A stretch of DNA of 64,000 nucleotides from Paenibacillus sinopodophylli (GCF_005930355.1 NZ_VDBO01000001.1:1905135-1969134); one strand, 5' to 3'; shown: positions 44,748-54,415, numbered from the stretch's first letter. The notes: generated by a model not told the origin, from the letters alone. A program made the numbers and translations.

Positions 44748-45874
44748 GCTTCGTTTCCTCCAGCAGCCAGTGATACGCCGGTTTCTTCATCGAAAAAGTG
44801 AACCTTATTCATGTTAAAGCCGATGACCAGCTTTTCTTCCTTCTCAAATACGGTTTCTGGCTCCGTTCGCCCAATCACCGTTTTGTCGCCTACTTTGACA
44901 TAAACGTATGAGTCCGCGCCCGTAACCTCCGTCATTTCGACAAAGCAGCGGGAAAATTCATCCTCAAGCAACTCCGCTTTCTCGCGCTCCAGCAGCACAT
45001 GCTCCGGGCGTACGCCCATCACGCAATTACGAAGCGAGCCCGGCTTAGCCGTGAAGTGACGGTGATACCGTTCGGGAACGAGGAGCTTTAAGCGTTTGTT
45101 AAGGAAATAGTAGCTTCCATTCTCCCGCACAAGGCTTCCTGCCAAAAAATTCATTTGTGGAGATCCGATAAATCCTGCCACAAACAGGTTAGCCGGCTCA
45201 TCATAGAGCTGACGCGGCGGCGCGACCTGCTGAATAATGCCATCCTTCATCACGACGATTCTCGTCCCCATCGTCATTGCTTCCACCTGGTCATGCGTCA
45301 CGTAAACCATCGTCCGCTTCAAATCGCTCTGAAGCTTAATAATTTCTGCCCGTGTTTGGGCGCGCAGCTTCGCGTCGAGATTGGACAGCGGCTCATCCAT
45401 CAGGAACACCTGCGGTTCCCTGGCAATCGCACGCCCAAGTGCTACCCGCTGCTTTTGTCCACCCGACAGCTGACTAGGCTTGCGCTCCAGCAGATGGGAA
45501 ATTTCCAATATTTTGGCGACGCGATTTACCCGCAGCTCGATCTCATGCTTCGCGGTTTTGCGAAGCTTCAGCCCGAGCGCGATATTCTCATATACAGACA
45601 GATTGGGATATAGGGCATAATTCTGAAAAACCATCGCAATGTCCCGATCTTTCGGCGAGACGTAATTGACAAACTTCTCATCGATATACAAGTCGCCTTC
45701 GGTAATTTCCTCTAGACCTGCGAGCATTCTTAGTGTCGTCGATTTGCCACACCCTGACGGACCGACAAGTACCAGAAACTCTCCTTCCTCAATCGAAAGG
45801 TGGAAATCGTTGACCGCCGGACGCGACTCCCCTTTGTAGTGCTTGTAGACATGGCTGAACGTAATGCTTCCCAC
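44744..45874 (-). CDS. UgpC/MsmX-type sugar ABC transporter ATPase
   Basis: Start taken as the GTG at 45874, seven bases after AGAGGTG; GTG 45880 is too close. About 376 residues. Walker A VGPSGCGKSTTLRMLAGLEE, Q loop MVFQNYALYPNLSV, signature SQLSGGQKQRVALGRAIARE, Walker B VFLMDEPLSNLDAKLR, then a C-terminal regulatory TOBE/OB domain (CVMGVRPEHVLLE; VKVGDKTVIGRTEP). Such ATPases serve several sugar importers at once, which would explain one ATPase gene for two sets of permeases in this operon. First gene of the operon. Confidence 0.95.
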   Translation of the reverse strand: MGSITFSHVYKHYKGESRPAVNDFHLSIEEGEFLVLVGPSGCGKSTTLRMLAGLEEITEGDLYIDEKFVNYVSPKDRDIAMVFQNYALYPNLSVYENIALGLKLRKTAKHEIELRVNRVAKILEISHLLERKPSQLSGGQKQRVALGRAIAREPQVFLMDEPLSNLDAKLRAQTRAEIIKLQSDLKRTMVYVTHDQVEAMTMGTRIVVMKDGIIQQVAPPRQLYDEPANLFVAGFIGSPQMNFLAGSLVRENGSYYFLNKRLKLLVPERYHRHFTAKPGSLRNCVMGVRPEHVLLEREKAELLEDEFSRCFVEMTEVTGADSYVYVKVGDKTVIGRTEPETVFEKEEKLVIGFNMNKVHFFDEETGVSLAAGGNEA

Positions 45875-46023
45875 CCACACTCACCTCTCGCTTTAGTTTT
45901 TCTTCCTCTTGCTACCTTTAATGTTAACGCATCGCGCTTGCGGCAAATATGAGGCTATATTTTCTTTTGCAGTCAAAATTTAGCCTGAATGATCAAAATT
46001 CAGTCATCACTTACCAGATGAAA

Positions 46024-46035
46024 GTAAGCGCTTAC
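46024..46035. promoter_or_regulatory. cre-like/LacI-type operator upstream of the sugar operon
   Basis: GTAAGCGCTTAC is a perfect 12-bp palindrome. With its flanks it matches 12 of 14 positions of the cre consensus TGWNANCGNTNWCA. It lies about 150 bases upstream of the ATPase start, so the operon is probably under carbon catabolite control or a LacI-type repressor. Confidence 0.6.
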
Positions 46036-46087
46036 GTATATGCTCAGTTTCTCCGGCTAGCTGCTCAATCGTGCACAAGTCTAATCT

Positions 46088-46927
46088 TCAATCCTCGACG
46101 TCAGCCCAAGAATGCTTCGGCCGCCAGTCAAGCACATCCTGCGCCAACTGATTGCTCACAATGGATGCTCGCCCTTCGAAGGAGCTGCGAAGATCTACAA
46201 CCTCCGGAAAAAATCGCTCAAGCAGCTTCGTTGTTCCCCAATCGCTCAGCGTATCATTGCTCGTAATATTGAGACTGATCGCCCCGCGGTCCTCAACTTC
46301 CAATGCTGCAATACAAGCGCTTACAGCATCACGAATATCAATATAGCTCCACATGATATTTTTGAATGCTTCCGGTTTTTTGATCGAAAGATGCTTGTAA
46401 TCGCCGGGTTTCGTTATCATAGAGAAGCGCAGCGAGATCGTCTGCAATCCGTTTCTGCGATCGAACATCTCAGCGGTCAGCTCGTTCACCACCTTAGATA
46501 ATCCATAGCATTCCTGCGGCTGCTTGGGATGCTCCTCATCCAGCGGCAGGTAATCCGGATTAAAGGGCTGCGGCGCCCAAGCGAAGCCATAAGAGGATTC
46601 GCTCGAGCCCATAACAACCTTGCGAATACCAAGAATCGATGCCGCTTCCAAAATATGATAGCCAGCAACCGTATTGTTCGCGAATATATACGGTGCTGTG
46701 TAGAGGAGCGGAGCCGGAATAGCCGCCAAATGGATAATGGCATCTGCACCGTGAAGCGCAGCTACGACCTGTCCGAAATCACTCATCTCCACCTTCACCT
46801 GCTTGCAGCGCAGCTCAGTCGAGCGCTGGTTGTCCAGTGACACAACCTGATAACCTTCCTGCTGCAGTGATTGAATAACCGCGAATCCAAGCTTGCCGCT
46901 CCCACCCGTTACTGCAATGGTCTTCAT
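46088..46927 (-). CDS. NAD-dependent epimerase/dehydratase (SDR family)
   Basis: Start at ATG 46927 (MKTIAVTGGSG), eight bases after AAAGGGG; the frame is open to 46957. About 279 residues. Rossmann motif VTGGSGKLG, active-site MGSSESSYG (Ser) and CYGLSKVVNE (YxxxK). It acts on a sugar or sugar acid, perhaps a uronate or hexose derivative from the co-transcribed dehydratase pathway. It lies 32 bases after the enolase-superfamily gene. Confidence 0.9.
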   Translation of the reverse strand: MKTIAVTGGSGKLGFAVIQSLQQEGYQVVSLDNQRSTELRCKQVKVEMSDFGQVVAALHGADAIIHLAAIPAPLLYTAPYIFANNTVAGYHILEAASILGIRKVVMGSSESSYGFAWAPQPFNPDYLPLDEEHPKQPQECYGLSKVVNELTAEMFDRRNGLQTISLRFSMITKPGDYKHLSIKKPEAFKNIMWSYIDIRDAVSACIAALEVEDRGAISLNITSNDTLSDWGTTKLLERFFPEVVDLRSSFEGRASIVSNQLAQDVLDWRPKHSWADVED

Positions 46928-46959
46928 ACTGAATAGCCCCTTTCGTATCACACTCATCG

Positions 46960-48183
46960 TTACGGACGTACCAAGGTGCCGTCCGCCTTACGGTCTAGCT
47001 GATAAGGATTATGATAGGCTGATCGCTTCCAATCTTCACCGACGAGCAGTTGCGCTTTCAATTCATCCAGCTCAATTCCTAGACCCGGCTTGTTAGAAGG
47101 ATACAGGTATCCGCCCTTCCTAACGACATGTCCTTCGAAGGCATCCAGCTCCTCTGGCTGGAAGTGATTGACCTCTTGAATACCGAAATTCCAGATCGCC
47201 ATATCCAAATGAACGGCTGCCGCTTGATTGACCGGGTCGTTCTCCCCACCCTCCTGCCAAGCTGTTCGCACGCCGAAGGCTTCACATAATGCAGCTATTT
47301 TGCGGCATGCACTAATGCCGCCAGCCTTGGAGACGCGAACGCGAATGAAGTCAATAAGACGCTCCTTAACAAGCTCTGTCCACTCCTGCGGATTAACGAA
47401 CAGCTCGCCTACCGCCTGCGGTGTCGCGCTTTGCTGACGTAGCTGCCGGTACCAACCGATCTGCTCGGGAGCGAGGGCATCCTCCAGAAAAAATAAACCG
47501 TACGGCTCGACGCGCTTCGCCAGCTGAATCGCATGAATCGGAGAGAGATGCTCATGCACATCATGCGTGAACTGGATGTCCATGCCGAATGTTAGCCGAA
47601 GCTGCTCGAACATAGCCGGTATGGCATTCAAATAGGCATGCTCATCAAAGACAGGGCCACTCGTCCACGGCCGCTCGGGAAGATTCGCTTTGCCTGCGTC
47701 AATGAAGCCGCCTCCCCCGTACCCGCCCATTTGAACCCGGATGACCGAATAACCTTCCTCCATATAACGCTGTACATCTTCCTTCAGCTCGCTAATATCC
47801 GAACCACCCGCATGCCCGTAACAGGCAACTGCAGCACGGCTCGCTCCACCCAGAAGCTGATAGATGGGCAATCCCGCTTCCTTGCCTTTAATATCCCATA
47901 AAGCCATATCGATACCGCCGATTGCGGTATGCAGAATCGCTCCGTTTCTCCAGTAGCCGCTCATATACATCGTCTGCCATAAATCTTCAATATTAGCAGC
48001 ATCCTTGCCGATCAGCAGCGGCGCAAGCAATTGCTCAATAACCTGCACCACTGCCTCAGGATTGTAGACATCAGAAGCTGATCCGATCCCGTAAAGACCG
48101 TCTTGATCCGTCTGCACCTTCACAATCGTCCAAGTGCCGTTTTTACGCGTGCGTATGCAGGAAATTCCCGTTATTTTCGCCAT
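46960..48183 (-). CDS. Enolase-superfamily sugar-acid dehydratase (mannonate/galactonate dehydratase type)
   Basis: 407 residues, the length of the RspA/ManD group. N-terminal capping domain, then the barrel: metal-binding Asp/Glu in FTHDVHEHLSPIHAIQ, LFFLEDALAPEQIGWY and AVGELFVNPQEW, and the His/Glu region RTAWQEGGENDPVNQAAA. These enzymes dehydrate hexonates (D-mannonate or D-galactonate) to 2-keto-3-deoxy sugars; some members have little activity. The pair with the epimerase fits hexuronate or aldonate catabolism downstream of the sugar importers. Start ATG at 48183. Confidence 0.88.
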   Translation of the reverse strand: MAKITGISCIRTRKNGTWTIVKVQTDQDGLYGIGSASDVYNPEAVVQVIEQLLAPLLIGKDAANIEDLWQTMYMSGYWRNGAILHTAIGGIDMALWDIKGKEAGLPIYQLLGGASRAAVACYGHAGGSDISELKEDVQRYMEEGYSVIRVQMGGYGGGGFIDAGKANLPERPWTSGPVFDEHAYLNAIPAMFEQLRLTFGMDIQFTHDVHEHLSPIHAIQLAKRVEPYGLFFLEDALAPEQIGWYRQLRQQSATPQAVGELFVNPQEWTELVKERLIDFIRVRVSKAGGISACRKIAALCEAFGVRTAWQEGGENDPVNQAAAVHLDMAIWNFGIQEVNHFQPEELDAFEGHVVRKGGYLYPSNKPGLGIELDELKAQLLVGEDWKRSAYHNPYQLDRKADGTLVRP

Positions 48184-48328
48184 GACTTCACCATCCTCAT
48201 CTCGTATCAGGTATAGTGTAAGCGAATGCTGAAGCGTTCCAAATGAGGCATCCTTAAACTTTCTGTCCTATTATTAGCCACTTCGATTTAAAGTCACTGT
48301 TACGCCATTTCAAAGCCCCTTAATATAC

Positions 48329-48364
48329 AAAAAGCAGCCTTGGACCGATATCGTCCTTGGCTGC
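48329..48364 (-). terminator. Terminator of the germinant-receptor operon
   Basis: Stem GCAGCCaaGGAC/GTCCaaGGCTGC on the minus strand with loop GATATCG, followed by TTTTTGTATATT. Confidence 0.85.
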
Positions 48365-48392
48365 CGATGAAGAGAAAGTTACGCTTGCCGTA

Positions 48393-49451
48393 TTATTTCA
48401 ACTCCAGAAAACCCGTATTCTCTATAATTGTCTGTACTTGCAGCTCAAGCTTCAGCTTGGGATAGAACGTTGTACGCCATTCCTTCAGCTCAGACCGTGG
48501 AATCTGTCTACGGAAATATTGTCCTATACCTAGAATATCCGCTTCGCTCTCTTGCAGCTTTGCAAACATTTGATTGAACTGATGGGTCAAGCTCTCATTT
48601 AGTTCTTTCATTATCATATCGCTCGTAGGATGATCCTTCGTCTCCATAATAACTACCTTTAGCTTCAGCTTGCTTCGTAAAACCGGATTCCCTCCATCCA
48701 TTCTAGTGTGAACCGCAAGGGAATTACCGATGACAAGCACGCTGGCATGATTCATCACCTCAATCTTTCCTTGTGTACTCTCGCGTTGAAACGCATTAAA
48801 CAGCAGCGTCTCTTCCGAGCTGATCTGGCTGACCATTCTGCCTTCTTTAATGACTGCGGAGCCGACATGCTGAACGACTGTCGTATCTCCCGATCGTATA
48901 ATGGGAATCGCTACGTCGCGCGTGTAAGAATGAATGCTGCGATAAACCTCCCAAACTCTCGTCAGTGCGATTTGCGGGTTCCATCCCGCGTTCTTTTCAA
49001 AAAAATCATATAACGTTGTTCCTTTGGGCCCCATTTTCTTCCTGACCGAAGAGAAGAAAGCATCCATATCCTCGTCACAAATGGTAACAAGTGTCTTAGG
49101 AGAAACATCTCTGCCTCTCATAAAGTCGGAGATCGTATCCTCCAAGCCTTCTTCCGCATATTTTTTATCGAGCACGATGACTTTGATGTGAAGCAAATCA
49201 ACGCGATCCTCTAGATTGGCGCTGATGAGGTCTACTGCGTGATTAATTGTACTGCCTGTCCCCTTCACAATCTTAATCTGAGTCGAATTCTGCACCTGCT
49301 CGGGAATTTGCAAATAGATTAAATAGTTTCCATCATGCTTCGAGACTCCCATTACGACGGGCAATACACGATGGTTAATATCGATATTGTCCCAGCAGCC
49401 GCTAAGCACCATAACGAGCATAGCAGCAATTAGCAGCTTAAGCGCCCTCAT
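48393..49451 (-). CDS. gerC-like: Ger(x)C family spore germination lipoprotein
   Basis: 352 residues. Signal peptide with lipobox MVLSGC-W (lipid anchor at the inner spore membrane), and the Ger(x)C domain (LPVVMGVSKHDGNYLIYLQI; EDRVDLLHIKVIVLDKKYAE; SSEETLLFNAFQRESTQGKI). It forms the C subunit of a germinant receptor. It overlaps the B-subunit gene by 14 bases; ATG at 49451 with AGAAGGA. The ligand cannot be read from sequence. Confidence 0.93.
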   Translation of the reverse strand: MRALKLLIAAMLVMVLSGCWDNIDINHRVLPVVMGVSKHDGNYLIYLQIPEQVQNSTQIKIVKGTGSTINHAVDLISANLEDRVDLLHIKVIVLDKKYAEEGLEDTISDFMRGRDVSPKTLVTICDEDMDAFFSSVRKKMGPKGTTLYDFFEKNAGWNPQIALTRVWEVYRSIHSYTRDVAIPIIRSGDTTVVQHVGSAVIKEGRMVSQISSEETLLFNAFQRESTQGKIEVMNHASVLVIGNSLAVHTRMDGGNPVLRSKLKLKVVIMETKDHPTSDMIMKELNESLTHQFNQMFAKLQESEADILGIGQYFRRQIPRSELKEWRTTFYPKLKLELQVQTIIENTGFLELK

Positions 49452-50517
49452 CTTTTATCATCCTTCTACTACGAATTCCGATTAGCCAAATGGAGCATGG
49501 AATGCCGACTAACACATAAAATCGCAGCATGGTGTTCCACATAATAAGTGATTGTATTTCATCCCAATTTGTTATGAACAAGCAGCCTATGAAATTAACA
49601 GCAGCTATTACAATGACGAAATAACTAGACTTCACCTTTGGCAGACAGCGATGCAGAACTTGACTGAGCTTCCACAGTACCATCGATATAAACAGCATCG
49701 TAAAGGTGACTAAGCAGAGAAGCAAAAACATCGTTATTCGATCAAACATCAGCCAGTTGATATGAATCGTACTCATGAGCACAATGAAGGGAAATTTGAA
49801 TGTCGAAGCTGTTGATTGCCCGAATGTAAAGAGCGGCACGTAAACAGAAATGAAATAAAAAGGGACAAGCGCAGCCACAGTTATCATTACAATCCGCGGT
49901 CGATAGGCCACATAAGGCTGAATGAAGCCGAGAAACAGGAAACTCCCGGCGAATGCAGAAAAACTGTGCCAATAGGGCGGTTTAGTTAGAAAAGTGAGTT
50001 TCTCATCCATGATCGGGAAAAAGTAGCGAAAGTCTACATTTTGGAATGAGATGCAAATCGTGAATAAAATAACCGGCAGAAACAAAATCGCGAGTAAAAC
50101 GCCCGTTCGAAATATGGATTCAACGCCGTTAAGCGCAATATAGCCAGAAATGATGATGATAAGTGCCATAATCGCCCATAAGGGAGTATTGGCAAGAAAG
50201 ATAAGCGTAATAGCCTCCGAAAACGCTCGAATCGTAATGATATTAGTAATAAATAGGAAGAAGATGAGCGGCAGGAGAAACAAGACCGCTGCCCCCTTTC
50301 CTAAACCTGTATAAATGCTAATAATGTCCTGCTGTGGGAAATAGCCAAGACCTTTCATATAAAGCCAAACCATCGCCCCATTGAGCACAAGACCGATAAT
50401 GATAGCGAGCCAATGACCCTCTGACGTACTCGCAATAATATCACCGGAATAGAAGAAAAAGATAAACCCAAGCTGAGTCAAGCCGTACATGAATATGACG
50501 TGCAAGCTTTTATCCAT
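49438..50517 (-). CDS. gerB-like: GerB-family spore germination permease
   Basis: Start chosen at ATG 50517 (MDKSLHVIFMYG), six bases after GGGTGAGG; the frame is open to 50529. About 359 residues, ten membrane spans of the APC-type endospore germination permease family (e.g. FIFFFYSGDIIASTSEGHWL; VIFAVLLGILFLPVI-like segments). B subunit, thought to hold the germinant-binding site. It overlaps gerA by 8 bases. Confidence 0.92.
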   Translation of the reverse strand: MDKSLHVIFMYGLTQLGFIFFFYSGDIIASTSEGHWLAIIIGLVLNGAMVWLYMKGLGYFPQQDIISIYTGLGKGAAVLFLLPLIFFLFITNIITIRAFSEAITLIFLANTPLWAIMALIIIISGYIALNGVESIFRTGVLLAILFLPVILFTICISFQNVDFRYFFPIMDEKLTFLTKPPYWHSFSAFAGSFLFLGFIQPYVAYRPRIVMITVAALVPFYFISVYVPLFTFGQSTASTFKFPFIVLMSTIHINWLMFDRITMFLLLCLVTFTMLFISMVLWKLSQVLHRCLPKVKSSYFVIVIAAVNFIGCLFITNWDEIQSLIMWNTMLRFYVLVGIPCSIWLIGIRSRRMIKDEGA

Positions 50518-51844
50518 TTCTGGCCTCACCCTTCTTCATGTTTATGTTCAAATAGGAAATACCAAAAGTGTTTAAACTGGAAAAATAAGCGCAAATCAGA
50601 ACAAGCCCTGCGAGTAAGCCCAGCACACCATACATGGCGGACATAATAACGATCACATATTTGAATAAGCGAATGGCTAACGAATTCTGAAACCCTACCA
50701 CCGTCGAGTTCGAAATCGTCGTAGCCGCCAAAATAATAATAAGCAAGTTGCTGACGAGCTTAGCCGTTACGACAGCTTGGCCTAATATAATGCCACCCAC
50801 CATTGTAATTGTGGGACCGATGCTCTTTGGCAATCGAGTACTCGCTTCGATAATAAGCTCTAGAATAATAAGCATAAATATCATTTCAACAATAGCCGGA
50901 TAGGGTACGCCCTCGCGGCTTTGCGCGATCGTTAATGCGAGCTCAATGCGAAGCACCTCCGGGTTGACCGCCACAAGCGCGACATAAAGACCTGGCGCAA
51001 TTAACGTCGTAAGCACGCCAATCACGCGAAGTACGCGGATGCTGATCATTAAGGGAAGCGGAAAGTTACGGTCATTCTCAAGTGTGAACATATCCCAGAT
51101 CAGATTCGGCAGAATAAGGGCGAACGGCATTCGATCGACAAAGAGGATCACTCGCCCCTTCCCCAATGCAGCGGCTGCCTCTGCCGGCAGCTCCGTCGTA
51201 TTGAACTTGGGCACGGAGGACCATGCAGACAAGCCTAATGCTCTCGTTACATGTTGTAGATTGTTGATTTCATGATCGCTGCTGCTTTCAAGCTGCTTGA
51301 TCATCTTAGTCACAAGTTTGATATCCGCCTTGCTGTCATCATAGATCACCGATAGCTTTTTCTTATGCGAGGAGCCTGCGAGCAAGTTTTTCACCTTTAT
51401 ATGGCGAGAAACAACTTGTTTTCTGACCATACCTAAGTTCGTGTCAATATCCTCGATAAAAGAGCTGATTGCCCCTTGGAGTACATTCTCGTTCGTAGGG
51501 GATTCGATGGCACGGTTCAGCAAGCTGGGGACTGGTTCTGCCACGACGAAACGACACTCCCGCTCAAAGAATAGAATGAGCTTGCCGTCCATTAACAGCA
51601 TAATGGCTTTCTCCAAATCCAAATCAATTACTTCACCAGCGGCGTCCATCATGGAAGTTACCGTGTTCGCTTCCAGCTTCCAATTATGCATGTTGTCATA
51701 AAGCGCTTCTTTCGACTTCGTCAAATCAATTAACGAGATGAAGCCCATTAATAATAGGCGAGCCTCACCTATGGTATACTGCTGGAGGAAGAAATCATCA
51801 TTATTTCCGAGTGAATCTTTTATTTCTTGTATAAGTGAATCCAT
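50510..51844 (-). CDS. gerA-like: GerA-family spore germination protein
   Basis: 444 residues, slightly shorter than typical A subunits (480-550), mainly in the N-terminal cytosolic domain. Soluble N domain (LEKAIMLLMDGKLILFFERE; VVSRHIKVKNLLAG), then the membrane domain with GVPYPAIVEMIFMLIILELI and SIGPTITMVGGIILGQAVV. A subunit of the germinant receptor; with gerB and gerC it forms a complete tricistronic operon. ATG at 51844 with AAGGAG. A SigG-type forespore promoter would be expected but I did not identify one. Confidence 0.92.
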   Translation of the reverse strand: MDSLIQEIKDSLGNNDDFFLQQYTIGEARLLLMGFISLIDLTKSKEALYDNMHNWKLEANTVTSMMDAAGEVIDLDLEKAIMLLMDGKLILFFERECRFVVAEPVPSLLNRAIESPTNENVLQGAISSFIEDIDTNLGMVRKQVVSRHIKVKNLLAGSSHKKKLSVIYDDSKADIKLVTKMIKQLESSSDHEINNLQHVTRALGLSAWSSVPKFNTTELPAEAAAALGKGRVILFVDRMPFALILPNLIWDMFTLENDRNFPLPLMISIRVLRVIGVLTTLIAPGLYVALVAVNPEVLRIELALTIAQSREGVPYPAIVEMIFMLIILELIIEASTRLPKSIGPTITMVGGIILGQAVVTAKLVSNLLIIILAATTISNSTVVGFQNSLAIRLFKYVIVIMSAMYGVLGLLAGLVLICAYFSSLNTFGISYLNINMKKGEARNG

Positions 51845-51910
51845 GCTCCGCTTCTCCTTATTAACCTATTATTCCTCTTACGATTGTCCCCCTATGAATA
51901 TTTTATATAC

Positions 51911-51947
51911 GCAAAGAAGCGTTCCTCATTTAGGAACGCTTCTTTGC
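51911..51947 (-). terminator. Terminator of the GH71/99-like gene
   Basis: Perfect 16-bp stem GCAAAGAAGCGTTCCT/AGGAACGCTTCTTTGC with a short loop, located 11 bases after the stop at 51958. The T tract is within the stem, so it could act on either strand. Confidence 0.8.
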
Positions 51948-51957
51948 ATGCTTGCTT

Positions 51958-54114
51958 TTATTGGTGAGAGGTCGGATGATTGGCCGTTATCGGAATTTCA
52001 TCGTTAAACATACGGTTGATATCTCCTGCCAGTCGCAAATAAAAGTCGGAGGAAACAGCAACGCCGTCCGCGTCCAGCGTAAGGAAATATTGGTTATTCG
52101 GTATCATAGAGCTGTTTTCAGCCATTTTGGCAATAGCAGTGCCCTCATCGTATTCATCAAACATAGCAATATAGCCCGTTCGAATGCCTATACTCTTCAT
52201 ATTGTAAGCTTGACGCCACATAAAATCGCCATGAAGCCGTGGATTTTCGTTGCGCGGACCGCCCGTCATGTTCGACCATGCTGAGCCTGGCCAGATAACG
52301 GGCTGGTAATCAATACCGTTCTGCTGTGTTAAGTTGTAATCAGGCTGCCACTGATTCGTTTTGAAATCATCGGCCCCCGGAATGGTGCCGAAGCGCGCGA
52401 CAAACCATGGCGATATCATATCCAGCTTTTTGTATACAGGGAGAAAGGCTGGCTTGGAATCTCGGTCTTCCGTCCGCCAATAGGTAGGAACACCGCCAAT
52501 CACGTAATAGCCTTGGTTCTGGAACCAAGTAATGAGCTCTGTACACTCCGCAGCTGTACCGGGACGATCATCGAAGCCGATTCCCCATATATTGACGACC
52601 GGCTTGCCCTCTTGCTTCGCATAAGCACTTGAAGCGGTTAGGTTCATGTTGTTGATGACATTATCGACAAAATCATTTTTGACCGCAGTAACCCATGTAC
52701 TCGCATCCAAGCCCGTAATGTCATACATAATATAAAACTTTCGGTTATACGCTTCGGCTGCGTTCTTCACTTTCACCGCTACGCTGTCGCGATTAATCAT
52801 CCAGCTGTCCGGCGAGCTGTTGTTCACCTTGGCACCGAACCGCTGCAGGGCAGCGCCGTTAATATTGTAAGTCTGCATCCACTCGAAATGCTTATTGACC
52901 GTTTCTTGGTCATAAGAGGAAAACAGCTTGGCTTGCTGCCCATTCCCCAAATTGCCTAAAGCGGTCTGGTACAGCTTCGAGTATTCTCGTGTATCCGGGT
53001 ATAGCTCGAAGTTAACGTTTCCGTTAGGACCCGGCGCGCTCGGATTCTTAGACCAATGATTCCAATTGTTCAGCGGAGAATTGTCACCGATTGCCGTGAA
53101 CCAGCCTTGATAGCCAGCAAAAATTTTGCCAACCACATCTCCTGTAAGTGCAGCTGTTGAAAACTTAAACCAGCGCACATTGAACAGATTGCCCGCTCCG
53201 CCCGTGAATTTCAAATATAGATTATGAATGCCCGAAAGTCCGCTAACCCCACAGTTCACCGTTGTCCACGATTGCCAGCCGCCCGTACCTGGTACGGCAC
53301 AGGTACCTGCCAGCGTACCATTCACGCCTCCAACTCTAATTTCAATCTGACCGCCGCTGGCATTGCTGGCTACTCTGAATTCAGCAGATGCTGCCCCAGT
53401 TCCGAAATGAACATTGTTGAACAACAAATAATCACCGTTATCGATAAACCCTACATTTTGCCCGCCCTCACTCGATGCTTCCGTTTGTATGCCAAGCTGT
53501 GAGGAAAAGCTGGCTGCTGCCGTCTGATTGAATGCTGATATTGTATTCGGCGGCGCCGTCGCTGACGGAGCAGGTGTCGGCGATGGGCTTGGTGTCGCGG
53601 TCGGTGTCGGTCCATACACTTCCAGCTCGGAAGCCTGACCGCCCGTCGCTCCCGAATTTGTCGTAAAGTTAATTGTTACGTACCTCGCATTGGCTGCTGT
53701 GAACGGTATCGTAACCGTATTCGTCCCAGAGCTAAAGGTATAAGTGGCAGAGCCAACCACGTCCACAAAGCTCGTGCCGTCGATGCTGCTCTGAACGGAT
53801 AACGTTTGGGTACGCGTGCCCCATGATGCCGGCAGCTTGAGCACGACTTGATTAACGGATTGGGTGCTGCCCAGATCAACCCGCAGCCAGTTCGGATATT
53901 GATTAGCCGGTCCCTCCCAATAAGTAGCTTGGTTTCCGTCAGTCGCATTGGCTGCTGCATAGTTCTGAATATGTCCGCTCTCCGTCACACTTTTGTTCAA
54001 TGCAAGATTACTAGCTGCCGATACCCATTTCGGCGTTATCATGAGCGGTGTACAGACGATGACAAACACGAGCAGCCAGATCAATAATGGGCGATGCTTG
54101 AACATAGCTAACAT
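51958..54114 (-). CDS. Secreted GH71/99-like glycosidase with discoidin and CBM modules
   Basis: Start set to ATG 54114 (MLAMFKHRPLL), six bases after GAGGAGG; the frame is open to 54159. Signal peptide, then an F5/8 type C (discoidin, CBM32) module at about 35-175 (LALNKSVTESGHIQNYAAAN; WLRVDLGSTQSVNQVVLKL), a Pro/Ser/Thr linker, a CBM6/35-like module (about 195-325: VGFIDNGDYLLFNNVHFG; LYLKFTGGAGNLFNVRWF), and a catalytic domain of about 380 residues (GKIFAGYQGWFTAIGDNSPL; VVNIWGIGFDDRPGTAAECT; YIAMFDEYDEGTAIAKMAEN). Such domains are annotated GH71/99-like and may act on alpha-glucans or mannans. A paralogue with the same layout is at 55424-57559. Confidence 0.88.
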   Translation of the reverse strand: MLAMFKHRPLLIWLLVFVIVCTPLMITPKWVSAASNLALNKSVTESGHIQNYAAANATDGNQATYWEGPANQYPNWLRVDLGSTQSVNQVVLKLPASWGTRTQTLSVQSSIDGTSFVDVVGSATYTFSSGTNTVTIPFTAANARYVTINFTTNSGATGGQASELEVYGPTPTATPSPSPTPAPSATAPPNTISAFNQTAAASFSSQLGIQTEASSEGGQNVGFIDNGDYLLFNNVHFGTGAASAEFRVASNASGGQIEIRVGGVNGTLAGTCAVPGTGGWQSWTTVNCGVSGLSGIHNLYLKFTGGAGNLFNVRWFKFSTAALTGDVVGKIFAGYQGWFTAIGDNSPLNNWNHWSKNPSAPGPNGNVNFELYPDTREYSKLYQTALGNLGNGQQAKLFSSYDQETVNKHFEWMQTYNINGAALQRFGAKVNNSSPDSWMINRDSVAVKVKNAAEAYNRKFYIMYDITGLDASTWVTAVKNDFVDNVINNMNLTASSAYAKQEGKPVVNIWGIGFDDRPGTAAECTELITWFQNQGYYVIGGVPTYWRTEDRDSKPAFLPVYKKLDMISPWFVARFGTIPGADDFKTNQWQPDYNLTQQNGIDYQPVIWPGSAWSNMTGGPRNENPRLHGDFMWRQAYNMKSIGIRTGYIAMFDEYDEGTAIAKMAENSSMIPNNQYFLTLDADGVAVSSDFYLRLAGDINRMFNDEIPITANHPTSHQ

Positions 54115-54284
54115 AAATAACCTCCTCGTTTGAATGTTCTCAAAGCTTTTACCTTGCACGCTGAGCGCTGCTTCGAACGGCTCCGGTTTCCTTCGATCCT
54201 ACCACCTCCCTCGCTTGGGATTGCAGCTTCACCAACCTTAGCTTCCTTTCGGGAAGCTGAACAACAAGTAAGGATTCACAGAAA

Positions 54285-54298
54285 TGTAAGCGCTGTCT
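54285..54298. promoter_or_regulatory. cre site upstream of the GH71/99-like gene
   Basis: TGTAAGCGCTGTCT matches 13 of 14 positions of the cre consensus TGWNANCGNTNWCA and lies about 170 bases upstream of the glycosidase start. Suggests CcpA-dependent control by preferred sugars. Confidence 0.6.
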
Positions 54299-54415
54299 TT
54301 TTATTCTAAAATACAAGCCATCTCACGAATAGATGTGATTCTTATCCTTTGCTGTCTATTATTATCCACTATCATCCATTTGGAGCAAGCTCAGCAATTA
54401 GTCATTCATTAAATA

